DNA of 41,765 nt, taken from NCBI GenBank assembly GCA_948433435.1, contig CAOJDX010000011.1:1-41765 (forward strand), written 5' to 3'. The notes under the pieces are model-generated. The model searched no databases and had not been told where the DNA came from. It worked only from the letters and a program-made list of their open reading frames with translations. Each line of letters begins with the position of its first letter. The stretch's first letter is position 1. The stretch comes from an uncultured Clostridia bacterium (lineage in GTDB: Bacteria > Bacillota_I > Bacilli_A > RF39 > UBA660). Positions 18,224 through 26,595 of this stretch are shown piece by piece. The position numbers were made by a program, and so were the translations under genes.

Positions 18224-18532
18224 ATGATAAGAACTTCAATAAATACAGTTAGTGATGAAGAATTTGATAAAATAGTATTTCCTTTTGATGAAGCTATAAC
18301 AAAGTATATTGATAATCTTATAAATGATTATATAGCTTATTACTTAGCTATGGGGTATAAAATGAGTGCAATATGGAATTCATCTTTAGAAGCACATTGT
18401 AATTCTTCGATTGAAAATTTAACTGATATAAATAATTTCGATTATGATACGATTAAAGAAATTTTAGAGAAAAAATATGGTTTAAAAATAATAAATGATG
18501 AACAACTAGAAATTGAAGAAATAAAAAAATAA
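18224..18532 (+). CDS. Unrecognised 102-residue protein
   Basis: I do not recognise this family. AAAGGCGG lies nine bases before the ATG. The protein is acidic and helical (I-D-N-L-I-N-D-Y-I-A-Y-Y-L-A near residue 30) and ends in a charged tail. It converges on a ribbon-helix-helix gene through a shared terminator, and a leader hairpin precedes it. Toxin-antitoxin pairs usually run in one direction, so this pair is not arranged like one. Confidence 0.6.
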   Translation: MIRTSINTVSDEEFDKIVFPFDEAITKYIDNLINDYIAYYLAMGYKMSAIWNSSLEAHCNSSIENLTDINNFDYDTIKEILEKKYGLKIINDEQLEIEEIKK

Positions 18533-18560
18533 CTATCGAAACAAGAAATAGTTATTTTTT
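18529..18560. terminator. Shared terminator of converging genes
   Basis: ATAACTAT and ATAGTTAT arms around an AAC-rich loop, flanked by A-rich sequence on the left and T-rich sequence on the right. It can end transcription from both the 18224 gene and the minus-strand 18552 gene. Confidence 0.7.
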
Positions 18561-18761
18561 GTTGGTTTTTTTTAATTGTTTTAAATCTTCTTCGCTTAAG
18601 TTTCTTAAAGCAAATTCGATACACTCATTTAATAAGCGATTAACTGATATATTAGTTTGTTTTGATAATTCGCTGATTTTATTCATAGTATATTGCTTTA
18701 ATCTTATGGTTTTTAATATACTTTGTTCTTCATTTAAATTAGGTAAAGTAAATTTTTCCAT
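18552..18761 (-). CDS. Ribbon-helix-helix-like DNA-binding protein
   Basis: A 69-residue protein. After an extended N-terminus, a short strand (I-L-K-T-I-R-L) leads into two helices (M-N-K-I-S-E-L-S-K-Q-T and S-V-N-R-L-L-N-E-C-I-E-F-A-L). This is the pattern of Arc/CopG ribbon-helix-helix repressors. The ATG at 18761 has a perfect AGGAGGTG five bases upstream, so the longer in-frame start at 18788 is rejected. It probably regulates E1 genes; the closest divergent gene is the lipoprotein at 18894, with which it shares a 132-bp control region. Confidence 0.72.
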   Translation of the reverse strand: MEKFTLPNLNEEQSILKTIRLKQYTMNKISELSKQTNISVNRLLNECIEFALRNLSEEDLKQLKKTNKK

Positions 18762-18893
18762 TGTTGCACCTCCTAATATTAGTATCACTTCTATAACTAA
18801 ATTATAAAATTATGTATTACTTTTTGTAAGTTACACAAATTGTAGTACAAAATCAAAAAAATATGATATAATTATAAAGAAAGAGGTGTGAAA

Positions 18894-19244
18894 ATGAAAA
18901 AAACTTTAATTATGTTGTTGTGTATCTTTATGATTGTAGGGGTGGCAGGTTGTTCTTATGAGGACGAAAAAGAGAAAAAAGGACCAACTGCGTATATGAA
19001 TACAACTTGGAAAACAACGGATGGGTATGCTTTAGAAATAGGAACAAATAGTTGCAAAGTAACTTTTAATGGAAAAGTGTTAAAGAATAAGTGCGAGTTT
19101 ACAATAAATTCTAATGGGTCAGGGGTTGGTAAAATTACTGTTTGTAATGAATATGGTCTTAATTGTGATGATTTTACTATTAGTAAAGAAAATTATTTGT
19201 ATGATCAAATATATGTGTTTAGGTATATATGGTATAGGCAATAG
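18894..19244 (+). CDS. Small lipoprotein
   Basis: A 116-residue exported lipoprotein. The signal peptide has a K-K N-terminus, a hydrophobic core and the lipobox V-A-G-C, with lipidated Cys20. The mature part is small, with four Cys and a repeated strand pattern (W-K-T-T-D-G-Y-A-L-E-I and C-E-F-T-I-N-S-N-G-S-G-V-G), suggesting a compact beta fold held by disulfides. AGAGGTG precedes the ATG; a GTG two codons earlier overlaps that site. It is the first gene of a plus-strand run with two membrane-anchored proteins. A role in surface exclusion is possible but unproven. Confidence 0.8.
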   Translation: MKKTLIMLLCIFMIVGVAGCSYEDEKEKKGPTAYMNTTWKTTDGYALEIGTNSCKVTFNGKVLKNKCEFTINSNGSGVGKITVCNEYGLNCDDFTISKENYLYDQIYVFRYIWYRQ

Positions 19245-19287
19245 AAAATATTTAAATAATTGAAAAAAAGAGGAGGTTAAATTTTAT

Positions 19288-20292
19288 ATGGCTTTAATAA
19301 AATGTTCTAAATGCGGGAAAGAAATAAGTGATAAATCGAGTAAATGTGTTCATTGTGGAAATACAACCAAGAAGTTTGAAAATGCAGTAAAATTAAAAAA
19401 TAGCGAGAGTTTTAATAAAAAAATAAATTGTAAATGGTTTATTAATAAAAAAATAGTTTTGTGCGGTGTTTCGTTAGTAGTATTTGTTGTAGCTATTGTA
19501 ATTGTTATTTTATTTAATAAAACGGATAAAATAGAAAAAGTAAATGTTGAAGAAATATTATCACGGTATACTTGGATTAGTAATGATAAAAATAAAGTAC
19601 AAATTAATTTTAATTTTAAAGATGTTAATTCGAGTGATTATTATAGTTCAGGAAATTGCATGTTATATAGCGATTATATTGATAAAACTCCTCAAGTTGA
19701 AGAGGAAAATTGTTTTGTCTCTCTAGACAAAGAAAAAAATAGTTTAAAAATCTCTACTTCTGTTAGTGGCAGACATTTAAAAGATTCTAAATTTGAATAT
19801 GATTTGACCTTTGACCCAAAACTTAAAGAATTAAAATTAATTGATGATAATAAGGAAGAAATTGTTTTAAAAGGAGATAAAAAAATCGATTTAAAAATTA
19901 CAACAGAACCATACTTTAAAGATTATAGTTTACTCAAAGCTGATAATAGAACTGCTTATTTAAACTTATATAGAAATAATTATTGTGAAATTAGTTTTAA
20001 AGAATTTGCTAAAACAGTTCCAACAGGTGGTCTTTATTTATTTGTTAATTACACTGATGGCGATTGTACCTATGAAAAAATAAGTGATTTAGATTTTGTA
20101 ATTAATTATAAAGGAACATTTAGTACAACAGTAAATACACCAGGATTAAACACCCCACAATATAATTATGTATTTCAAACTGAAAATCAAGAAATGAAAA
20201 TAAAATTTGAAGATGATACCTATAAAAAATTCACTATTACTAATGGTAAATACGATTATGTGAATAGTGCTGTTTATTTTAAAAGTAATTAA
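19288..20292 (+). CDS. Zinc-ribbon, single-pass membrane protein with ectodomain
   Basis: A 334-residue protein. A zinc ribbon with C6, C9, C20 and C23 is followed by a charged linker and a membrane helix at about 56-76. An extracellular part of about 255 residues rich in strands follows, with Cys at several places (for example S-G-N-C-M and D-G-D-C-T-Y). Such zinc-ribbon-TM proteins with varied outer domains are common in Bacilli and of unknown role; the small ribbon is expected on the cytoplasmic side. AGAGGAGG lies ahead of the ATG. It follows the lipoprotein by 43 bases and precedes a second protein of the same design by 15 bases. Confidence 0.75.
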   Translation: MALIKCSKCGKEISDKSSKCVHCGNTTKKFENAVKLKNSESFNKKINCKWFINKKIVLCGVSLVVFVVAIVIVILFNKTDKIEKVNVEEILSRYTWISNDKNKVQINFNFKDVNSSDYYSSGNCMLYSDYIDKTPQVEEENCFVSLDKEKNSLKISTSVSGRHLKDSKFEYDLTFDPKLKELKLIDDNKEEIVLKGDKKIDLKITTEPYFKDYSLLKADNRTAYLNLYRNNYCEISFKEFAKTVPTGGLYLFVNYTDGDCTYEKISDLDFVINYKGTFSTTVNTPGLNTPQYNYVFQTENQEMKIKFEDDTYKKFTITNGKYDYVNSAVYFKSN

Positions 20293-20307
20293 GTTGAGGT
20301 ATTTTAT

Positions 20308-21108
20308 ATGAATTTAATAGTATGTAGTGAATGTGGTAAAAGTGTACAACCTGTTTGTAGTAATTGTGGTTGTCCATTAGATAATACAAGTAAGAGAAAA
20401 AATAATTTGATATTTATTGGTGCTATTATAGTATTAATTATATTAATTGGAATAATGGTATTTCTTTTAGTTAAAAGTGATAATAAAATTGTGGGTAGTT
20501 ATAAAAGTTTAAATATAAATATTAATCGCATAGAATTGCAAGAGATAACAAATAATACTAGACGAAAAGATATTGAAGCTTTAATATATTTATCGGATAA
20601 AAAAGCCATTGAATTTTTGTATTCTAATAAAGTTAAAGAGTTTGAAGAAGAGGCAGAAAATTATGTTAAAAATATAGAAAAACAATATAAGGAAACTCTT
20701 GATGGCGATGTAGATAAAGAGAAAAAGTTTTTAGAATACTTGAGTATCTACGGATATGATAATTTAGATGAACTAAAAGATGCATGGATATTAAATGAAT
20801 ATTATCGTTTAATAACTGAAAATTATGTAAAGAAAATTATAAATGAAGATGAACTTAAAGATTATTTTGATCGAAACCATCCCTTTTATAGTGAAGAAAA
20901 TGATTACAGTGATACGAAGTATGAGGAAGTAAAAGATAAGGTTCTAGAAGACATGGTAAGAGAGCGATTAAACGAAGATCAAACTCTCTACTCAAAAGCT
21001 TTAAAGTCATTTAGAGAAAAGAATAATTTTACAATTTATGATGATGACTTGAAGTTAAAGTACGAAAAATATATGGAGAATTTATTAGAACAGGAAGATG
21101 GTAAATAG
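20308..21108 (+). CDS. Zinc-ribbon membrane protein with PrsA/SurA-like ectodomain
   Basis: A 266-residue protein of the same plan as its neighbour: zinc ribbon (C6, C9, C17, C20), membrane helix at about 33-55, then an outer region. That region (about 80-265) is helical. It contains Y-L-S-I-Y-G-Y-D-N-L-D-E-L-K-D and V-K-K-I-I-N-E-D-E-L-K-D-Y-F-D, which resemble the N-terminal chaperone domain of PrsA/SurA/trigger factor foldases. No parvulin domain follows. It may act as a membrane-bound chaperone for the neighbouring secreted proteins. It ends at a strong terminator, so the lipoprotein and the two anchored proteins form one operon. Confidence 0.7.
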   Translation: MNLIVCSECGKSVQPVCSNCGCPLDNTSKRKNNLIFIGAIIVLIILIGIMVFLLVKSDNKIVGSYKSLNININRIELQEITNNTRRKDIEALIYLSDKKAIEFLYSNKVKEFEEEAENYVKNIEKQYKETLDGDVDKEKKFLEYLSIYGYDNLDELKDAWILNEYYRLITENYVKKIINEDELKDYFDRNHPFYSEENDYSDTKYEEVKDKVLEDMVRERLNEDQTLYSKALKSFREKNNFTIYDDDLKLKYEKYMENLLEQEDGK

Positions 21109-21130
21109 GTTTCAAAACCTATTTTTCTTT
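21103..21130 (+). terminator. Terminator of the zinc-ribbon membrane operon
   Basis: AAATAGGTTT and AAACCTATTT arms form a perfect 10-bp stem with a two-base loop, followed by T residues. It overlaps the TAG stop. Confidence 0.85.
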
Positions 21131-21188
21131 ACGGCTCGTTTTTTTTATACAAAGTATTCTTATTTTATATATAAGGAAGTGATTTTTT

Positions 21189-21431
21189 ATGGTAAAGAAT
21201 ACAGAAGAAGTACAAAAGGTAATCAAATTTATTAATCGTATTCATGATTTAAGTGATAGTCAAATGCTTAGTAGGTCTCCTCTAGGTTATGAAGAATATA
21301 AAAAAGAACTATTAAGGATTATCAATCTTGATAGCAATATTATAAAATATGAGCTTAATGAGGGAGAATTCATTTTTTTAAATACGTTAGAGGCTTTAAA
21401 TGGGAAATATGGTTATTATAAAAGAGTTTGA
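21189..21431 (+). CDS. Unrecognised 80-residue protein
   Basis: I do not recognise this family. TAAGGAAGTG lies eight bases before the ATG. The product is charged and helical with no motif. It is the only gene in the window that ends in TGA; if TGA were read as Trp it would continue nine codons to a TAA. The downstream stretch 21432-21564 contains only a short open frame without a site. It stands between two opposite-strand units in E1. Confidence 0.5.
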   Translation: MVKNTEEVQKVIKFINRIHDLSDSQMLSRSPLGYEEYKKELLRIINLDSNIIKYELNEGEFIFLNTLEALNGKYGYYKRV

Positions 21432-21545
21432 AGATATTATTTTAAAATTAATTAATGAATTAAAAGAAGTTGTTTATCCAAAAAATGAATTAAAGTTCTA
21501 AGTTTCAAGTTGTTGAGAGAATAACATACAATCAATACAAAGATT

Positions 21546-21580
21546 AAAGAAGAAAAAGAAAAAATTATTCAATCTTTTTC
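21546..21580 (-). terminator. Terminator of the 514-residue gene
   Basis: AAGAAAAAGA and TCTTTTTCTT arms lie around an ATT-rich loop. The stem overlaps the Lys-rich C-terminal codons and stop of the 21565 gene. Confidence 0.45.
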
Positions 21581-23109
21581 TTTTTTTGTTGTCGTTGTTT
21601 TCGTTTTTTTAAAGCTTCTTTTTTTCTTTTACACTCATCAGAACAAAATACCCTATATTTTCCAGGTTCAAATGATTTTCCACAAATAGAACAATTTTTA
21701 AGTTTTTTATTAGCAATAAATTTTTTTGTTTTTTCTTTTACTATTTTATTCATAGCAATACAAAGATTGTTAAAAATGGTTTCCTTTAAATCTCCATCAT
21801 CAGTTGAATAGTTAAAATAATTATCACTTCCTTTAAAACTATCTTCTTCATAGTAGCTACAGTAAAAACCTTGTATTTTAGAGCTTACTTGATTATTAAA
21901 ATAATCTAAATCATTTTTTATATTAATAATACTATTACGATTTTCTCTAAAAGGTTTTGTAGTATCAAAACCAAAAATATCTAAAATTTTTTTATCAGTA
22001 GTTTCCCATTCAGTATATAAAGAATAATACATATAATTAAAAACACTACTTGTAATTAAAATATTACATGGTATTAATTCTTCGTTAGTATTTGAAGATA
22101 AAGTTGGATTATAATAAGGAAAACCATATTTTTTTAACCATAATATTAATATTCTTTTTAAATCTTCTAATTGATTATAAGAATATTTTATCATTAATAT
22201 TGGTTCCTCATATTTATTGATAATATTAATATTACTAATATCATCTAATTTTTTAATTTTACTCAATGATATTTCTTTCTTTAAATCAAATTTTAATTCA
22301 TTTTTTTTATCATCTACTACTTTTAATAAATCTTTTAAATCATCTCTACACATATTTAATATTTTTGGAATACTAAAAAAATCTTCTTTTTCTTCTTCAA
22401 AAATCAAAATGTATAAACTTTTTTTCTCACTTGTTTCACTTAATAAACCTATAGTTGAATTTAATATATCTAATAATGTATATAACTCTTTAAAAATAGG
22501 ACAATGAAATTCACTATTTGAAGATATTTTTCTTTTTGCTTCTTTAGATAAATTAAATAATTTAACGAATTCATTTTTAGAAATGGCTTTGCTACATAAA
22601 ATTAATAAAGTAGTTATAACTTCTTTAGACATATTAATTAATTCATCAATTTCTTTTGCACGACGAGAAAATCTTTTCTTTAATTCCTCAAAAGTTTCAA
22701 TGCAGCTTTGAATTTCATCTAAAAGTTTTTTTTCTTCTTCATATAAGCCAGGAATATCAAAATCATTTTCTCTTATTATTCTTTCTAAGTAATAATTATT
22801 AAGTTCTAAATTATTATCAAAAGAATTATGTATTTTAAAACTCATTTTATTATTTAATAAAGAGAGTTCAAATAATTGCTTTCCTAGTTCTAAATAGTCA
22901 TAAAAAAATTTATTAGCTCCTATACAGTTATTATTATCAATTCTATTAATACCTTTAATGTAAAGTGTATCAATTGGAAGTATACCTTTATTATTTGATA
23001 CTTTGTTAAGAAATTTCAAAACTTCTTCTTCATTATTTATAATAGTATACTCTTCAAATGCAGGTAAATTATCAGTATATATGTTACCTATAAGTCTTAC
23101 TTTTTTCAT
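21565..23109 (-). CDS. Large protein with C-terminal zinc finger, possibly DUF6076-like
   Basis: A 514-residue protein, the largest cargo of E1. The body is mostly helical and acidic, with heptad-like stretches near 125-185 and 265-300. A C-terminal zinc finger C-S-I-C-G-K-S-F-E-P ... F-C-S-D-E-C lies at about 475-495, followed by a Lys/Arg-rich tail that could bind nucleic acid. The overall plan (long unknown region, then a C-terminal zinc finger) resembles DUF6076-type proteins, but this is a weak link. The start at 23109 is an ATG three codons after an in-frame TTG. It is transcribed alone, opposite the replication block. Function is unknown. Confidence 0.65.
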   Translation of the reverse strand: MKKVRLIGNIYTDNLPAFEEYTIINNEEEVLKFLNKVSNNKGILPIDTLYIKGINRIDNNNCIGANKFFYDYLELGKQLFELSLLNNKMSFKIHNSFDNNLELNNYYLERIIRENDFDIPGLYEEEKKLLDEIQSCIETFEELKKRFSRRAKEIDELINMSKEVITTLLILCSKAISKNEFVKLFNLSKEAKRKISSNSEFHCPIFKELYTLLDILNSTIGLLSETSEKKSLYILIFEEEKEDFFSIPKILNMCRDDLKDLLKVVDDKKNELKFDLKKEISLSKIKKLDDISNINIINKYEEPILMIKYSYNQLEDLKRILILWLKKYGFPYYNPTLSSNTNEELIPCNILITSSVFNYMYYSLYTEWETTDKKILDIFGFDTTKPFRENRNSIINIKNDLDYFNNQVSSKIQGFYCSYYEEDSFKGSDNYFNYSTDDGDLKETIFNNLCIAMNKIVKEKTKKFIANKKLKNCSICGKSFEPGKYRVFCSDECKRKKEALKKRKQRQQKKKKIE

Positions 23110-23170
23110 ACAAATCAACTCTAATTAATTATATCATAAATTTTTAAAAATTTTCTAATTTTCCTTTTAA

Positions 23171-23201
23171 AATAGGGGAAAAAGAAGAAATTGTCCCCAT
23201 T
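23171..23201 (+). promoter_or_regulatory. First leader hairpin of the replication block
   Basis: AATAGGGG and CCCCATT arms around an A-rich loop. It stands 9 bases before the terminator hairpin, so the two could form alternative structures in a plus-strand leader RNA. Confidence 0.4.
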
Positions 23202-23209
23202 AAATATAG

Positions 23210-23238
23210 TTTGAGAATTTTATTCTCAAATCTTTTTT
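23210..23238 (+). terminator. Terminator in the leader of the replication block
   Basis: TTTGAGAAT and ATTCTCAAA form a perfect 9-bp stem with a TTT loop, followed by T-C and seven T. No plus-strand gene ends nearby (the last one stops at 21431), so it is probably an attenuator for the genes starting at 23303. Confidence 0.7.
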
Positions 23239-23302
23239 TATGTTTTAATGAATTCAGCCATTCCGGAAAAGGCAAAAAACAAAAGAAAGTGAGGAAATGT
23301 TT

Positions 23303-23803
23303 ATGATAAGCATAAACGAATTTAAAAGCAACGATGAATTTGATGACAACATGAATGACATTGATATCAATAATCCAAACAACTATGTCTACGGATGTGA
23401 TGACATATTAGATTGTGATGAGGTTTATGATGATATTCTCAAAACCGAATTAAAAGATAATGTAGATTATCAATGTACTTTAATAGGAATAGAAAGAAGT
23501 TATAGTAGTTCTTCAAACATACCTCAAATCGATTTTAAATATAAGATTGAAATCGATACTAACAATTATAAAGAGGTTATAGATAGTTTTCTAATATTCC
23601 AAAACAACAAGGAATATCTAAAAACCACTTATAAGAGGTTAATCCAAGTTGCTCAAAATCTTGGTTTAACACTTACAAGAGAAGATTTAAGAAGTATTAC
23701 CTCTATAATCTCTGCTTGTGAAACTCTAATTGGAAGAAAAGCAACCATTCAGCAATACACAAAGGGCTACTTTAAAAGATACTTGGTTTTTAAAGCTAAG
23801 TAG
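23303..23803 (+). CDS. Phage/plasmid replication-associated OB-like protein
   Basis: A 166-residue protein. The acidic N-terminus is followed by a strand-rich core (Y-Q-C-T-L-I-G-I-E-R-S, Q-I-D-F-K-Y-K-I-E-I) and a helical end. This resembles phage single-strand DNA-binding proteins of the DUF669 type, which commonly sit next to helicase-primase genes, as this one does. The link is pattern-based. The ATG at 23303 is spaced eight bases from GTGAGG; an in-frame ATG at 23297 is only two bases from it. It opens the replication block. Confidence 0.6.
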   Translation: MISINEFKSNDEFDDNMNDIDINNPNNYVYGCDDILDCDEVYDDILKTELKDNVDYQCTLIGIERSYSSSSNIPQIDFKYKIEIDTNNYKEVIDSFLIFQNNKEYLKTTYKRLIQVAQNLGLTLTREDLRSITSIISACETLIGRKATIQQYTKGYFKRYLVFKAK

Positions 23804-23878
23804 ATTATAGGTTAGTTGGTATTGGTTGCAATTATAAAATTATAGTTGCAATCTCTATCTACTATATTAAGTGAAAAA

Positions 23879-24010
23879 ATGGAAGAAATTATAATAACCA
23901 ATAAAGAAGCCCAAAAAATTGCTGAATTTATATATCAAAACTTAAATAACTATATAAAGGAAAATCAAGATAAATTTCTTGAATTCTTAAAAAAGAAAGG
24001 TATAAAGTAA
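23879..24010 (+). CDS. Small 43-residue protein before the helicase
   Basis: A short frame beginning M-E-E-I-I-I-T-N-K-E-A and ending in F-L-K-K-K-G-I-K, mostly helical. It ends two bases before the helicase ATG, so the two are probably co-translated. The ribosome binding site is weak (AAGTG). The regular coding pattern and tight spacing are the main evidence. The role is unknown; it may be a helicase accessory protein. Confidence 0.6.
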   Translation: MEEIIITNKEAQKIAEFIYQNLNNYIKENQDKFLEFLKKKGIK

Positions 24011-24011
24011 A

Positions 24012-25622
24012 ATGGAAAATGAAGAGATAAGAGAAAATGAAACTAAAGTTGATAAAGAAACTTTAACTACTGATGAAGAAGAATCAGAAGATATAAAAGT
24101 AGATAAAACCACTCTATCTATTGTACAGAAACAACTTGTTGAAATAGGATTAAACGGTAACTTTGTAAATGAAAGTAACTATAACTGGGTATTGGAAAAA
24201 GATAAAGGAAAAAAAAGCATTAGTTGTCCTATTCTTTATGAATTTATTAAAAACAACTTACATTACATATTTGTAAAAAATAAAGCAAAAGAAAGTACTT
24301 TACGATACTTGTACTTGAATGGATATTATAAATTAGTTGATGATAACGAATTTAAAGGTATAATCAAACAATTTATTCCTCTATTACTTCAAAATAGTAA
24401 ATATGTAAATGAAACGTTTAAATTGTTATGTCTTGATTTAAAATTTGTTGAAATGAAAAAATTAAATGATAACGAAAATATCATCAACTTCAATAATGGT
24501 ATTCTATGTTTAGATACTGGAGAATTAAAACCACATTCTCCTAAGTATCTATCAACAATTAGAATTCCTTGTAATTATAAATCTAACGTTCTACCACCTA
24601 CTACTAACTACTTTGATAGTTTTATGAGTACATTAACTAATCAAGATGAAGAAATAAGAAAATTACTTCTACAATTTATGGGAGTAGTTATAAGTAATGT
24701 AAAAGGTTATAGAATGAAAAAATCTTTACTAATGACAGGTAAAGGTAATACAGGTAAATCACAATTAAAAAATTTTTTAACAAAATTAATAGGAGAAGAA
24801 AATTATTCTAGTATTGATTTAAGAAAAATGGAAAGTCATTTTGGAAGAATTAATCTTTTAAATAAGAGATTAGTTGGTTCTAATGATATGAGTTATTTGA
24901 AAATTGTAGAATTAGAAACTTTTAAACAAGCAACAGGTTCAGATCCTATTCATGGTGAATATAAAGGGGAAAATGGAATAAATTTTATTTTCAATGGTGT
25001 TCTATGGTTTTGTACTAATCAACTACCTAAATTCGGTGGGGACCAAGGAGACTGGGTTTATAATCGAATAGTTGTTGTTGAATGTCCTAATGTTATTCCC
25101 GATGATAAACAAGATAAACATTTAGTAGAGCATTTACTTGAAGAAAAAGATTATATAGTATCTCTTGCAATTAACGAACTCTTAGAAGTTATAAAAAATG
25201 GTTATAAATATAATATTCCTGAAAGTTGTAACAAGTTAAATGAAAAATATAAAGATGATAACAACAGCTTTAGAACATTCTTAAATGAATGTTGTACCCC
25301 AAGGGATTCGAAAGAGAAAATCAAAGATAAGTGTACTAAAGGTAAAATCTATAAAGTATATAAAGCATGGTACAAAGATAATTTTAGAGGAGAACACTTT
25401 TCTACTACAAGTGAAGTTAAAACTATACTACAAAATCTAGGTAAATATGATGTGATTATGGCTAATCATGGGAATGAGTACTATAGAGATATTACACTTA
25501 CTGAAAGAATTCAAAAAGAATATTCGAACATATTAGAATATGGAAATTACTCTTTTTCTGATTTAGAAACTCCACAAATTAATGTTGAGGAAATTGATGA
25601 TGAAGAAGAATTAAATTTCTAG
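24012..25622 (+). CDS. SF3 helicase / D5-type replication protein
   Basis: A 536-residue replication protein of the phage/plasmid P4-type family. The D5_N region (about 85-210, containing F-N-N-G-I-L-C-L-D-T-G) is followed by the superfamily 3 helicase core. Walker A is G-K-G-N-T-G-K-S at 243-250. V-G-S-N-D-M-S-Y follows, then V-L-W-F-C-T-N-Q-L-P as the sensor/Walker C asparagine. A winged-helix-like C-terminal region follows. No primase active site (AEP or Toprim) is recognisable in the short acidic N-terminus, so it probably unwinds only or uses a host primase. This gene indicates that E1 can replicate on its own after excision. Confidence 0.88.
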   Translation: MENEEIRENETKVDKETLTTDEEESEDIKVDKTTLSIVQKQLVEIGLNGNFVNESNYNWVLEKDKGKKSISCPILYEFIKNNLHYIFVKNKAKESTLRYLYLNGYYKLVDDNEFKGIIKQFIPLLLQNSKYVNETFKLLCLDLKFVEMKKLNDNENIINFNNGILCLDTGELKPHSPKYLSTIRIPCNYKSNVLPPTTNYFDSFMSTLTNQDEEIRKLLLQFMGVVISNVKGYRMKKSLLMTGKGNTGKSQLKNFLTKLIGEENYSSIDLRKMESHFGRINLLNKRLVGSNDMSYLKIVELETFKQATGSDPIHGEYKGENGINFIFNGVLWFCTNQLPKFGGDQGDWVYNRIVVVECPNVIPDDKQDKHLVEHLLEEKDYIVSLAINELLEVIKNGYKYNIPESCNKLNEKYKDDNNSFRTFLNECCTPRDSKEKIKDKCTKGKIYKVYKAWYKDNFRGEHFSTTSEVKTILQNLGKYDVIMANHGNEYYRDITLTERIQKEYSNILEYGNYSFSDLETPQINVEEIDDEEELNF

Positions 25623-25686
25623 AAGAAAAAAACAAAGAAGAAAAAAGTAACAAAAACCTTATAAATAATAACCAAAGTATTAATTT

Positions 25687-25758
25687 GAAGAAAAAAAGAA
25701 AAATTTATTTGACTTCTAAAAAAATTAAAATAAGAATTAAAAATTTTCTTTTTCTTCT
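25687..25758. repeat. Long A/T-rich inverted repeat upstream of the resolvase
   Basis: Arms of about 18 bp (GAAGAAAAA... and ...TTTTTCTTC) with one bulge flank a 35-base loop. It lies in the 345-bp gap 25623-25967, which holds no gene. It may end the helicase transcript, or be part of an origin or the resolvase's res site. Confidence 0.4.
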
Positions 25759-25967
25759 ATTAATATAACTACACAATAAATACTTCCTTAAATCAAATTA
25801 AAACCTATTCTTTAAAAAGTTATACGATAATCAATATCTAAAACCATATCTAAATTTTATTTAAAAACCTAACAATCAAAATTTTTAAATATTTGGAAAG
25901 TGGGAGCGGGATTTTTAAAGAGAAGCCACTTATAATATTTAAAAATGAAAGGAAAGTGATAAAACAA

Positions 25968-26567
25968 ATGGAAAATAAAACTTTTTCATATTTGAGGACC
26001 AGTAGCAAGGAGCAAAATATTGATAGACAATTAGAAGCTATAAAGCCATTCAACATTGATGAAAGAGATATCTTTATAGATAAACAATCAGGTAAAGATT
26101 TCAACCGAGAACAATATATGCTTTTAAAAAAGGCACTAAGACAAGATGACCTTCTAGTAATTAAGTCCATAGATCGTTTAGGGAGGAATTACACCCAAAT
26201 TCTTCAAGAATGGAGTGATATTACTAAAAACATTAAAGCAAATATAGTTGTAATTGATATGCCACTACTAGATACAAGAAACAAAGATAATGGATTACTT
26301 GGAACATTTATTAGTGATATTGTACTTCAAATATTATCCTATGTTGCAGAACAAGAAAGAAGTTTTATTAAGCAACGACAATCTGAAGGAATTGCTACAG
26401 CAAAATTGAAAGGAACTAAATTTGGAAGACCTAAAATAGAAAAACCAGAAAATTTTGATGAAGTAGTAAAAAAATGGAAGAATAAAGAAATTACAGCTGT
26501 ACAAGCACAAAAAGAATTAAATTTAAAACCTAATACGTTTTATACAATGGTAAAAAATATCAAATAA
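25968..26567 (+). CDS. Tn3-type serine resolvase
   Basis: A 199-residue small serine recombinase. It has the catalytic Y-L-R-T-S-S-K-E-Q (Ser12), D-K-Q-S-G-K-D, L-V-I-K-S-I-D-R-L-G-R-N-Y and the E-helix region A-E-Q-E-R-S-F-I-K-Q-R-Q. The C-terminal helix-turn-helix (about 150-198) starts with G-T-K-F-G-R-P-K. It would resolve multimers of a replicating circle, as in plasmids. The ATG at 25968 is chosen from the invertase/resolvase alignment and an AAGGAAAGTG upstream; a longer reading from 25893 adds an unlikely tail. It follows the helicase gene, consistent with a plasmid-like E1. Confidence 0.92.
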   Translation: MENKTFSYLRTSSKEQNIDRQLEAIKPFNIDERDIFIDKQSGKDFNREQYMLLKKALRQDDLLVIKSIDRLGRNYTQILQEWSDITKNIKANIVVIDMPLLDTRNKDNGLLGTFISDIVLQILSYVAEQERSFIKQRQSEGIATAKLKGTKFGRPKIEKPENFDEVVKKWKNKEITAVQAQKELNLKPNTFYTMVKNIK

Positions 26568-26595
26568 AAATTAAAAAAAGGAGAGATGAATTATT

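Noticed and set aside
21189..21460. Possible UGA-as-Trp coding because this gene ends in TGA and could continue to a TAA
   Set aside because: All conserved genes use TGG for Trp and have no internal TGA, so reassignment is not supported.
25893..25967. Longer N-terminus for the resolvase
   Set aside because: The resolvase fold begins at the ATG at 25968; the extra 25 residues have no family match and lack a ribosome binding site.
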